Below, in pieces: positions 12,757-24,255 of a stretch of DNA of 64,000 bases (position 1 is its first letter; every line of letters begins with the position of its first letter). The notes beneath the pieces were generated by a model that made no database searches, was not told where the DNA came from, and saw nothing but the letters and a program-made list of their open reading frames with translations. Both the position numbers and the translations under genes were made by a program. This DNA is from Lenzites betulinus (Eukaryota; Basidiomycota; Agaricomycetes; Polyporales; Polyporaceae): the NCBI GenBank assembly GCA_022264855.1, contig JABYQU010000003.1:248001-312000 (forward strand), given 5' to 3'.

Positions 12757-15159
12757 ATGACTCCCATACAGCAACTCCTCGTTGTCGTCACCCTGACGTT
12801 CGTTCTCGTGCGCATCTATCGCACATTCCTCTCGAAGTCTCCCGTGGACAACGTCCCCGGACCGCATTCTGATTCATTTTTCACCGGTAGGTGGAGAACG
12901 ATAAAGCATCCAGCACACCTGACTTACAGTTATACATGTACCTCCAGGCAACACTAAGTTGCTCCTCAGCCCGGAACGCTGGGCGTATGAGCAAGCTTTA
13001 GTCCAACAGTACGGTCGCGCTTTCAAAGTCTACGGTCCCTTGAATGTTCGCATTTCACCCGTTTCGATCTGGAAAAGTGAACAGCTGACGTTAGATTTAG
13101 GCCCGCTGGCTCTATACCTACGATCCGAGAGCCTTGCATAGTATCTTCGTGAAGGATCAGGACGTATTCGAGGAGAATGATGTTCTGTTATCGTACGTGT
13201 CCTCATTTAAGGCCATAGAAATTGGAAGACTAACCGATATACACAGGAGCTTCATGACTGCTCTTGGTCCTGGCCTTCTGTCTACCGTCGGTATGAACAC
13301 ATCCCTTCTCAGATTTTTATGACCTATTTTGACGACATCTAATCCGCAGAGGAACAACATCGTCGTCAGCGCAAGCTCCTCAATCCCCTATTTTCGGCCA
13401 AGCATCTCCGTGATATGACCCCCGTCTTCACGGAGATTATCGAGCGTGTCAGTCCCATCGAAACCTACCCTTCCGTTTACTCATCCGTAATGTTGACGCC
13501 TCTTTCAGCTTAGAGAAGCGATTGAAACGCGGGTTAGGGCCGGCGTTAACGAGATCGACATGCTCAACTGGATGGGCCGCACCGCGCTCGAATTGATCGG
13601 CCAAGGCGGTTTGGGACACTCGTTTGACCCCCTCACCGAGGACATTGCGGACGACTTTGCAGACTCGCTCAAGGCATACTTGTGCGTAATCGCGTCTTTG
13701 TTTTCTCACGACAGGACGCCCGCTGACATCCACCGTAGCCCCGTCATGGCACAACTCGAGTTCCCCCGTCTGCTCTTGCCCACCCTTCGCAAGATTGGCT
13801 CCGCAACGTTCAGACGCAAGGTCGTGGAAATGGTGCCGCTCGCGCCGTTGAAGCGTATGACGCACATCTCAGACGTCATACAAGAGAGCTCGGTAGGAAT
13901 ATACAATGAGAAGAAAGCGGCGCTCGAGGCGGGCGATGAGGCACTGAAGCAGCGGGTGGGCGAGGGTAAGGATATCATAAGTGTTTTGTGTGAGTCTTTT
14001 CTTCGTTCATGGATATTCGACCTCGGGCTGAAAACCCTGGTTGGCAGTGCGAGCCAACCTGGTCGCTTCGGAGGAAGACCGTCTTCCCGTGGATGAAGTT
14101 ATCGCACAAGTCTCGTAAGTGCTCTCCCCGGACGTCTACTGGCTCCTCGAGAAATGCTCACGGCCAGTGAAGTACTCTTGTCCTAGCGGCCATGGACACA
14201 ACCTCAAATGCACTCGCTCGTATTCTCAGCTTGCTCTCGGAGCACCAGGACGTCCAGCAGAAGCTGCGCGAGGAGATCATCGCTGCACGCGACGATGGCA
14301 CTGGGAAGCTCAGGGACTTGGAATATGACGAAGTTATGGAGCTTCCTTTCCTTGATGCTGTCTGTCGCGAGACCCTTCGTCGGTATGTAATCAAATACTC
14401 TGACATCCATCCACTGCGATGATGGCTGATCTTATCGATAGCTACCCTCCCATTACCCGCCTCCTGAGAGAGTGCGTTTCTCTCATTTTCCCCGAACAAG
14501 TGACACGCTGCTGACATTTCCATAGAGTGCGAAAAGACGCGACCCTTCCCCTCTCCGCCCCGATCCGCGGTGTAGACGGCAGCATGATTCACAATATTCC
14601 GGTCACAAAGGGCATGCGCATCCTGACCGATCTACAGGCGAGCAACTGCAACAAGGACCTCTGGGGCCCAGACGCCGACGAGTGGAAGCCCGAGCGCTGG
14701 CTCAAGTCACTTCCCCAAGCGCTTGAGAACGCCCATGTCCCTGGCGTGTACTCGCATTTGTAAGTCCAGGCCTGCTGCGGTGGTGGCTGTATCTCCATTT
14801 AGCGTCGATCTCTGACCCTGCACCGGTACAGGATGACGTTTATCGGAGGTGCTCGGGCGTGCATGTGAGTGCTTAACGCCGCAATTGACGGCCTAGATCG
14901 GACTCAGCTGACAATCGAGTAGTGGGTTCAAGTTTTCACAGCTCGAAATGAGTGCGTCCTTGTACTAACCGATATGAGAGTTCGACCGGAAGCTAATGCT
15001 CTCCGATCTGCAGAGGTTCTTCTGGCGACATTGCTCCCGGCCTTCAATTTCGAGCCGAGCGGTAAACCCATCTTCTGGAATGCTGCTGCTGTCGCCTACC
15101 CCTCCGCAAGTAAGGATAGCCGGAAGCCGGAGATGCTACTCAAGGTGTCTTTGCTGTAG
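12757..15159 (+). CDS. Cytochrome P450 monooxygenase, tandem copy 1
   Basis: Heme-thiolate monooxygenase anchored in the endoplasmic reticulum. The N-terminal membrane anchor (LLVVVTLTFVLVRIYRTFL) is followed by the hinge VDNVPGP. The I-helix reads STLVLAAMDTTSNALARIL, a variant with AAMDTT in place of AGxDTT; the K-helix ExxR motif is ETLRRYPP; the PERW motif is WKPERWL; the heme loop is FIGGARACIGFKF with the cysteine ligand. All splice joins I checked keep frame, for example the I-helix intron with a GTAAGT donor after AQVS. About ten or more short introns. It shares exon structure and sequence with the gene at 16860, so the pair arose by tandem duplication. Substrate unknown; the CYP family was not assigned. 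Confidence 0.9.
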
Positions 15160-16859
15160 TTGGGATAGCCCTTGTGTTACCTCTAGATCCTGGTGTATAT
15201 CGCTCTAATTACGTATACTTCGCGAGGCCAATGCACACACGCTGCAAGATATTTACTCTGTTATACAGCCATTTTACCGTACCTGAAGATCATAGTAGCA
15301 TCAAGTGAAAGGTTGCTGCGCTGTTCTGCTTGCCGCTTCACAAGGTGATGGATGTCATCAGTGACGAGATTCACCAGAGCTACACATTGGCCGGTGCACG
15401 ATTCTCTTCTGCTGATTCAGTCGACAAAATTTTAAACGCGACGTCGATTGTGTGATGATTTTGATTGATCATACAGTACCGTTAGGTGGAGGGAATGCGG
15501 CCCCGGTGTGGATCGCATTTGATGCTGCGTCAAGGATTTGAAATATGTACTGCACTCACCTGCGTCTGATCCGTCTGCCAGGTCTATCCTGACCAAGTAC
15601 TATAAGACAAATCGTCCGGGCCCGTCGGGTTCACAAGCGCGGTAGTCATTACAATGACCTTTGATTCAGTCCGAGGAGCTGCCGATCGCCGACAGAACGG
15701 GCATTGCGCAATGTTTTGTAAGAACCTTAAGACCCATTCAGCTCGTATCCCAGTTACTTATCGAGTTAAGCTACCTCACAGGCGCGATCCAGGTTATTAC
15801 TTTCTGTGTGATCTTGTACCATCCAAAATTGTACAATAGGCAGAAAGCGAATGACCGTATATAGAAATAATGATGGGACCGCAGCATAACAAGCACAAAC
15901 TCCGACATAGACCGGATCCGAAAGTTCGGCTCCGGATGGTGATCGTATGCTTGCTTGATCATCGGCGCGGCCCTGTCGCGCGCCCACAACTGTATGTCAG
16001 GCGCTGTAAAAGTTGCGATGCTTATTAGCAACATGAGAAGTTCGGTAAGTACTAGCTACATGTTGTGTCGTATGCTGACCGACTGAATGTCTGCCAAGTG
16101 CCAGTCTGAAAAGTTTCAAGTTAGCGGGATAACTACTTAGTTTGGGCCTGACATACTACGCGCTGTTGACGGTTCATGGCAGCATGGCCGTTTTGTGATA
16201 CACGGACAAGACATTCACTGCCCTCGTCACCCACGCTCTCAGGACTTACTTAAATTCTTTGATCTAGTAAGTACTAGTAAAGACAGTCTTCAAATTTCTA
16301 GCTGAAGCTCACTAACCTCCGTTAGCTCTCCAGTGATGTGTCGTCTCGGAATCGGCCAGTGGATTGATTCTGTCTTAGGTATGTGAGAAGTCTTACTCCC
16401 ACGAGTCTACTACTCTGACTCACACTCGGAGGTAGAACGACTCCGCGGCGGGAGCCACAATCATCCGACTAGAGCTTCTATGGACTTGCGGGTATCTTGT
16501 TCGTGTAGAAGGAAAGAGCAATGCGGATTACAAACACGGGTGTCCAAATTCGCACGAAGAGTAGCATCGACGGGTGTGTATTGATGGATATGTATGCACA
16601 TAGACGCAACCGATACTGAATTACTGATACATGACGGTGGCTCTAGTATTTGCAGTTCTCATCTGCATTGGGAAAATATTGCGAAAACATCCTTCGAGAG
16701 GCTCCTCGGCACCCGGGTATCCTGCGTGAATTGTTGCCGTAGGGCCAGAGCACCGTCGTTCGACAGGCGCCGCTTGGGCGATCCCTACTTAAACGTCGGG
16801 CCTCCGACATTGCCACTGCTCAAGTCGACGAGACCATACGCTCTCTCCTCAGCGTCAAC
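15160..16859. other. Intergenic, 1.7 kb, between tandem P450s
   Basis: No intact gene recognised. TACTTAAA, the putative core promoter word of both P450s, appears at 16248-16255 without a gene, and again at 16784-16791 in front of copy 2. Several short imperfect repeats of the type TAAGTACTAG occur around 16045 and 16268. Confidence 0.45.
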
Positions 16860-19237
16860 ATGATACCTCTTCCTCAGCTAGTCGCGGGCTCCTTGGTTCT
16901 TTACGCTGCATGGCGCTTGGTACGGATGCTCTTCGTGAAATCCCCCATGGATAACGTCGCCGGTCCCATCTCGGAGTCGTGGTTCACTGGTGCGATGGCC
17001 CACACACTGCCGTTCATACTGATGCTCACGGCCACGCAGGAAACGTAGGAATGTACTACAGGGACCGCTGGGGATTCCACAATCTTGTACGCACTTACGG
17101 CAGGGTTTTCATAGTCAAAGGACTCTTCAGTGTACGCAACATCGTATCCGTTGACCTTCATAAGCTAACACTGATTCTCTCCTAATAGGCCAGATCAATC
17201 TGGACCTACGATTCAAGGGCTCTGCACAGCGTCTATGTCAAAGACCAAGATGTCTTCCACCAGAGCAGTGTTACCCTGGCGTATGTGACAAGTTCGCAAT
17301 TCGCTCGTGCGCACACATCGCTTATACGGACTTATAGGATCTTTATGGCGACTATGGGCCCTGGATTGCTCTCTACCGTCGGTAAGATTGTATGCATCAT
17401 ACACCTATAACGAAGACGCTATAGAGGTCTGCAAACTTCATAGATCCGCAGCACCGTCGCCAGCGGAAAATCCTGAATCCCGTGTTTTCCGCCAAGCATC
17501 TTCGTGACATGACACCCGTTTTCAACGAAATCATCGGTCGCGTAAGGATACCAATATTCTGTTGCGAGCCCATGGCTCACTTGCGGATCATTTAAATTGC
17601 AGTTAAATCAGGCCATCAGTTCCCGAGTCAACGCCGGGACGATGGAGATCGACATGCTTGGCTGGATGGGTCGCACGGCACTCGAGCTTATTGGACAAGG
17701 TGGCTTCGGGCGGTCTTTCGACCCTCTTACGCGGGACGTCGCGGACGATTTTGCGGAGGCTATCAAGGCATACTTGTGCGAGACTCCGTTAGATTTTCAC
17801 ACTAGCTTCTTACTGACAATTATCACGCAGCCCGGTCGTGGCGCAGTTGGATCTGCCCCGCCAGTTTCTCCCGCAGCTTCTCAAGATTGGCCCGCCGTCT
17901 CTCCGACGTTTCATCATCAAGCTTGTTCCGTACGCGCCAGTCCGGCGTATCGTAGAGATCTCGGATGCTTTGCACAAATGCTCCGTGGAGCTCTATAATG
18001 AGAAGAAAGCTGCCCTACAGACGGGCGACGAAGCAGCGAAGCGACGCGTGGGCGAAAGTAAAGACATTATGAGCGTCCTCAGTAAGTCCTACTGTTGCCC
18101 AAAGGAGATGCCGTGGATTATTTATTAACTTGTGCTTGTCAGTGCGCGAGAACATGCTTGCTTCTGAAGAGGACCGCCTCCCTGACGAGGATGTTATCGG
18201 CCAGGTTTCGTAAGTAGTGCGCGGACAACGGTCGCATATGTCCGTCCTGTGATACTCATCCTCGTTGTAGGACGCTCATGTTGGCCGCAATGGACACGAC
18301 CTCGAACGCCCTTGCTCGCATTCTCAGTCTACTCGCAGAGCATCAACATGTGCAACAGAAGCTGCGGGAAGAGCTCGTCGTGGCTCGTGACGACGGTACT
18401 GGGAGCCTACGGGATCTCGATTACGACGAGGTCATGAACCTCCCATATCTTGACGCAGTCTGTCGCGAGAGCCTTCGCCGGTACGAACAGTCACAATGAT
18501 CGCAGTATACGTCCGCTAAATTATTTTATACAGCTATCCTCCGATCACTGTCGTTATGCGGGAGTATGTCTCTTCTCTACCGTCTACTTGATATAGTTCT
18601 AAAGGTTCCCTCATCTTATGCAGAGCGAGCAGAGACGCAGTGCTCCCTCTCTCAGCACCGATCCGCGGCATTAACGGAGAGATGATGGATTCTATCCCAG
18701 TTACAAAGGGCACGGAGATCTACACCGATGTTTTGGCGAGCAACTGCAACAAGGATCTTTGGGGCAACGACGCGGAAGAATGGAAGCCCGAGCGCTGGCT
18801 GTCGAAACTCCCCAAACCACTCGTGGATGCACCCAACGTTGGCGTGTATTCTCATTTGTGAGTGGTTGGTCGTCCCTCGCAGTGTTTCAATCTTACGTGT
18901 TCGTCGTGTCCAGGATGACGTTTGTTGGTGGTTCCAGGGCATGCATGTACGTTCCGCTCGTCTTCGGGTGTCCCTATCCGAAAGCTGACTTTTTATCAGT
19001 GGCTTCAAGTTCTCTCAGCTGGAAATGAGTGCGTTTCCGTGCATCCTCACAATACCGCGGCCATGTTGACTCTGAGGTTTTAATTTTTCAGAGGTCGTCC
19101 TCGCCTCGCTCATCCCCGCCTTCAAGTTTGAACTCTCGGACAAACATGTATACTGGAATGCTGCGGGAGTCTCTTTCCCCAGCGCTGGGAAGGCAAACGG
19201 GAAGCCAGAGCTTCCCCTCAAGGTGGCAGCACTGTGA
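16860..19237 (+). CDS. Cytochrome P450 monooxygenase, tandem copy 2
   Basis: Close paralog of the preceding P450 with the same exon order. Landmarks: membrane anchor LVAGSLVLYAAWRLVRMLF; hinge MDNVAGP, where the first proline of the VPGP motif is replaced by alanine; LGWMGRTALELIGQGGFGRSF; I-helix TLMLAAMDTTSNALARIL; K-helix ESLRRYPPI; PERW in WKPERWL; heme loop FVGGSRACIGFKF. All catalytic landmarks are present, so it looks functional. The stop at 19237 follows PELPLKVAAL, matching the end of copy 1 (PEMLLKVSLL). Likely an ER-bound oxidase of lipophilic or xenobiotic compounds; substrate not deducible. Confidence 0.9.
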
Positions 19238-19629
19238 CTGTATAAGCAACGAGCGCATTCTGCCTGTACTACGTAGAATGTCTTCCTATCGCTCGAACAG
19301 AACGTTCCCCAGGCGTTCTCCGGCATCCCCACACCACTCATCGTCGTCGTGTACTACTAAAATATGCATAACTCTTTCACGAGCATACTGAAGCGTGTCT
19401 TGAACGGTTCAACTGTATCCTCGCAACCTATGTTGGGTCTTCTAGGCACTGCAGAAGCTCACATGCGCAGTTCATTGGCTCAGTGCCCAGCGCTGCAGGA
19501 TACCAAATCTCTAGTTGCGTTGAAAGCCGATATACAAGGAAACACGCGCCACATGTAATATGATACAAAACAAACATTAGCACCGTCCATCCATTATAGG
19601 TTGTAAAACAGAATCATCGTGGTATCAGT
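19238..19629. other. Convergent 3' region, P450 copy 2 / ATG15
   Basis: 392 bp between two stop codons of convergent genes; expected to hold both 3' UTRs. No gene or clear element seen. Confidence 0.5.
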
Positions 19630-21350
19630 TCACAACTGTGCGAGTACCACACCCCGCCCCCGAGATATTGCGGTAGTTCCCGAACTCCCAATTGAAACAA
19701 TCCTAGGCGGAGCAAGCAGTATCAATGTTTCCGACTCAATAATCATGCCTGGGATGCCGGTACTCACTACACAGTCCTCCTCGCTCGAAAACGCTGGGAC
19801 GCTGCGCGGCTCTCCTTCCTCGCCCCAATCTAAGTCCTCCTTGGATAGTATGCTATCAATAAGGGTCTGAATGCCGTGATGTACCACGTTCGCGCTCCAT
19901 CCCAATTTCGTCACCGAATCATATCGGATCACCTGGCCAAGGTGGCAGCGCGTCTCGAGCGCAAGGCCTGCGAGCGCGCATGTGGAACTGACACCCGTGC
20001 ATGTGCCCATTGGGATGGGGTCTCCAGTGTTATAGACGTGAGTGACGTGTTGCGTGGACGGCTACAAACAGATCAGTTTTTGGCGTGGCAGAGAGGGCAT
20101 ATGTACTTGCGGGAGAGGGCAAATGCAAACGAGTGGCGGCGAGACGCTCGGCCGGAGATTCGAAGGCCACCACGGGTATTCCGAAAGTGACTCCGACAAG
20201 GGATGCCAAAGCCCCGCCGAGCGAATGTCCTGGATTAGAAACGTAAGAAATAGTTCGCATGTCCGTGGGTGAATTGAACTGACCAACCAGCCAGATATTG
20301 GCATCCGGATACATGAATGTGACATTGTTGTATAGATTCTGTCGAAGCGGTGAGGTCCACGAATACGCCGAACGTGAAACGCACGTACAATGCCGATAGA
20401 GTAGAACAAGCTGTCTTCGGCGAGACTCTGCTCTAAGCAGCCCTGATCGCACTTATAGCCGCCTTCGTAACAGCCGCAGACAGTACTCCACGTTGGTCCA
20501 ACGCGAGCGCAGCAACACGAGAATAGAAGATTATCGTTGAACTTGTCCTTTCGTTGGGTGGGACCGCCGCCGCCAATGGGCCACATCAACGAGGTGCCCT
20601 TCACTGATACGACCACAGTTGAGTTATCGGGAGTGGCGAAGATGTGCCCGCGGAAGCCGTCAGCGTCGGGTTCCCATCCGAAAGGGTAGCTCTGCTGGGG
20701 TGATCAATATCTGCTCTCTCGTACCAATAGAAGGGCAAAATCCGTCATGACATTACTCCTTCGATGGACAAACAGGGTGGAATAGTACGGCGGACAAAGG
20801 CGCAAGAAACCCCTTCCAAAATGCTTCATATAGTACAATGATCTCTCGCCTCACTGTACCTTGGTGTCTCCTCCGCAGCTCTCCGCGATCAGCATGCACC
20901 TTTGCCCGCCGCAGTGCAATATGCAGATATCAGAACGCGACTCACGTTATTCCAGTTTGTCCCTATGCCATACCAGTCTTTCTGCGTAGGATCTGTGTAT
21001 GCATTGTTGGCCATCTTGGCCAATAGGAGCAGAACCTCCCTGTCCTGTACGTCTGGCCCGTCCACTTCCACAGGATCCCAGGCTGTGTCACTAGCGATAT
21101 GAAACCGAGTACCCGAACTCGAGGGCAGAAACATAGGCTTGTGAACCGTCATAGGAGACGTTCCAAGTGCGTATGTCTCGGGACGCAGGCTGGATGTCGT
21201 CCTCAGATCCGAGAACACAACCCGAGAGCCATGAGCGAGAGCATGTTCGTGGCGCAGCTCGAATTGCAGGGTCGGTGTGCTTGGTTTGGGCGTGATTAGC
21301 CAAGACGCTAGCAGATATTGCAGAGCACTTGGTAGCAGATTATAGAGCAT
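19630..21350 (-). CDS. ATG15: ATG15 autophagic body lipase
   Basis: Class 3 lipase of the Atg15/Cvt17 family, which disintegrates autophagic bodies inside the vacuole. The start at 21350 gives a hydrophobic N-terminal segment ([15 protein letters not shown]), expected as a signal anchor for delivery through the ER and MVB pathway. Family landmarks follow: [33 protein letters not shown], the cysteine-rich segment [12 protein letters not shown], and [14 protein letters not shown] joined by splicing to [12 protein letters not shown], the nucleophile elbow with the catalytic serine. [15 protein letters not shown] contains the candidate catalytic aspartate and [12 protein letters not shown] the candidate histidine. 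A tail of about 60 residues rich in Ser, Glu and Ile follows. About five introns. The gene is divergent from RFT1. Confidence 0.92.
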
Positions 21351-21926
21351 CTATGAGCGAGTCTGTGCCTAGCTGGAGGAGGTGGTGGTGGGAGAACAAG
21401 TGGCGAATGCGCAGACCTGCCGGAAGACGGCAGCTTGCCGTTTGTAGTCATGTGACAGTACGTCACGCTTGCGCCGCGTGGGCGTCTACATATGGCATCG
21501 CGTCCGGCGGCTGAGGGAACTTCACCTTGTCCAGCCTTTTCCGACGTAATATCTTAATCGACCTGAAGAGCCTGGAACATATTCGGTATGCTTGTCTCAA
21601 ATCATGGGCTGTGGAATCTATGAATACACTCTGACGCTCTTGTTGCACCGTCAGCAACGTTGCTTACGCGGGTGTCCGGCTTGAGTGAGCTCAAAGTGGA
21701 CTTAACCCTACGGTGCACGTCGTGAAAGCGTCCCATCTTCTGTAACATCTATTCAGCGGGTAGACCTTGTCCATTTTGCCTACACACATTCGAAAAGTTT
21801 ACGGCTCACAGCCGCTAAGCTAGTGCCATACCTCGTGCGTGCGTTGGCAATGACTGAACCTCACCAGCCTCACTCAAGACATTGTATAAATATATTTCAG
21901 CCCTTGGACGTCTCTCGAAAAATACC
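21351..21926. promoter_or_regulatory. Divergent promoter region ATG15 / RFT1 with TATA box
   Basis: 576 bp between two start codons. On the plus strand TGTATAAATATAT lies at 21882-21894, only about 33 nt before the RFT1 ATG, which implies a very short 5' leader if it is the TATA box used. No gene seen. Confidence 0.5.
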
Positions 21927-23744
21927 ATGTCAATCAGCAAACCCCCTTCATTGCTCTCCGCAACATTGGCGTCTGGATCAAGCTTAGTCTTGCTTCAGCT
22001 GTTCTCTCGGGTGGTCACCTTTGTCCTAAATCAAGCGCTTGTCAGACTGGTCTCCCCACAGGTGTTTGGCACCACATCCATCCAGTTTGAACTCTTGCTC
22101 TCCACGATACTCTTTCTGTCTCGCGAAGGCGTTCGAAATGCTCTCTTGCGCACACCCGCGACCGCGGCGCACTCGCAGGATCAGGCGACTACCCACCGCC
22201 TAACCTCAAATATTTCAATCCTTCCAATTTTGCTAGGTATACCCATGGCAGCCTTGTCTGCCCTAACATACCTGGGGACAAGTTCTTCAACAACCTCATC
22301 ACAGCCTCATTTTCGCACGAGCGTCATTCTCTACGCTCTCGCGGCCTTCTTCGAACTCCTCTCCGAGCCGATGTACATCCGCACTCAGAACGAGCTGAGG
22401 TTCCATGTCCGCGTGCGAGCAGAGGGGATGGCGGTGGTCCTCAAAACAGTCACCACATTCCTTGTCTTGGTCGGTGCGCCAGAGGACTGGGCCCTGATCG
22501 CCTTTGCACTGGGCCAGACCGCGTATGGGCTAACGATGCTGGTCTCGTTCGCTATCGCCTGCAGTGACAACCTTGACTTGCGACCAAAGAAGGTCGTTAT
22601 CCAGAAGGGTAACCAGTACGTATCTACGGCTGGCCTCTAACGTTAGCTGAATGACAATTTTAGCACCGAGCAACTCCTTTTTGAACCGGCGCTTTTCAAA
22701 CTCTCGGTGGCAATGACTGGGCAGTCGGTGGTCAAGCACTTTCTCACTGAGGGTGATAAGTTCCTAGTCTCTCGCTTGAGTCCTCTCGCGGACCAAGGCG
22801 GATATGCCGTAGCAGCGAACTACGGTTCACTCATCGCACGGATCGTGTTCCAACCTATCGAGGAGACTTCTCGGGTGTTCTTCTCAAAAACACTTCCCTC
22901 CACCACGGGAACGAAAATCACAGACTCGGACAAGAATGCATTACGGACCGCCGCTACTGTTCTGTACACACTCCTCTTGACCTTCGCCCACCTCCTCCTT
23001 CTCGCCGTCACGTTCGGGCCGCCATACCTCTCACTCGCCGTCTCCATCATCCTCCCTCGCAAGTACCTTGCCACCTCCGCACCATCGATCCTCCACGTAT
23101 ACGTGTACTATATTCCCATGATGGCCTTCAACGGTGTCCTCGAAGCCTTCTTCGCATCCGTTGCCTCTCCAGCTGACCTCCGCGCTCAAAGCCGATGGAT
23201 GCTCGTCTTCTCTGCCGCATTCATCGCTGCCGCGGTAGGTCTTGCGCGCGGCCTTGGGATGGGCGATGCTGGCCTCGTCTGGGCGAATGTCGCCAACCTT
23301 GCTCTCCGCGCCGCGTATGCTTGGAGGTTCGTGCGCCGATTCTTCCGCGAGCATGGCGCAGGTGACGCTGTTGGGTGGGGACGCGCCGTGCCTCCCCTTG
23401 CTGTTTTGACGAGCTTTGCGGCCGCTGCCGCGATCGTTCGTGGAAGTGCGGTGGCGCATCGGGACACCGCGATGAGCCTTGTCGCGCAAAAAGGACATCT
23501 GGCGACCGGTGTTGTGTGTCTTCTGGGCTGTCTGATAACATGGTCCGTTGCCATAGTCTTGCACATGCTAGTTGTGAGCGATACTGATTACGCATTTTTC
23601 CAGCATCATATTCGAGCGGAAGACGGTCATGCAACTGGTTTCTTCACTACGAACGGCACGGTGATACAAGTATCCAAGCTCAAGTACTGCACGTGTCTCG
23701 TATCAGAATATGTCATTCTCTGTAATAAGAGGGCCGGAAATTGA
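21927..23744 (+). CDS. RFT1: RFT1, dolichol-linked oligosaccharide translocation protein
   Basis: Multi-pass ER membrane protein of the RFT1 family, required for N-glycosylation (Man5GlcNAc2-PP-dolichol stage). The first ATG, at 21927, gives MSISKPPSLLSATLASGSSL and then the family signature LFSRVVTFVLNQALVRLVSP, QVFGTTSIQFELLLSTILFL and SREGVRNALLR. One intron at 22615-22663 (donor GTACGT) joins KGN to HTEQLLFEPALFKLSV. The next block, VVKHFLTEGDKFLVSRLSPL then RIVFQPIEETSRVFFSKTL, is diagnostic. Further membrane segments run to the C-terminus. The last 40 residues are less typical, so the 3' end might be altered by an unrecognised intron. Confidence 0.93.
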
Positions 23745-24255
23745 TGGACGAGAGGTCGCCGCTGGGAAGGCGTCTACAAGTGTCTACGTACGTGAAGGGC
23801 TGCCCCCCGGTTCAATGGTCTTACCATGTTGAACGTGAAGTGGGACGGGAAAACGGGCGAATATTCTGTGGAAGGGGTCAAGCCCTCCATTGATTTCATT
23901 ACTATCAGAGGCAGTAGCAGCAGATAACTCGATGACGGATGAGCAAAAAGCATAGCGGACCAGATGACGTCGTATCGGAAAGCATGAGACGATGAGCTAG
24001 CACTGCGTAAGGAAGAAGGGGTAGCGCGCGGTCAGGAGAACACAATAGAAGTACAGCGCCAGTCGGAACGAAGAAGCGCAGGAGGGAGATCAAGGGGAAT
24101 GTGAGGGGGGATTAAAAGAGCGATGCGCATAGCTATGAGGAGACGAGAGCCGAGGGAGGTGCATAGGGTTACAAGAAGAGGGTGTCGCTTGGGTTTTTGG
24201 TGATTGTATAAGACGGCAAGGTCAAGAGTAGAGTAAGGAAAAAAGCGATGAAGTC
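23745..24255. other. Convergent 3' region, RFT1 / WPGY protein
   Basis: 511 bp between two convergent stop codons. No gene, tRNA or repeat recognised. Confidence 0.5.

Noticed and set aside
12757..19237. Secondary-metabolite gene cluster around the tandem P450s
   Set aside because: No polyketide synthase, peptide synthetase or terpene cyclase is adjacent; the neighbours are eIF2A and ATG15.
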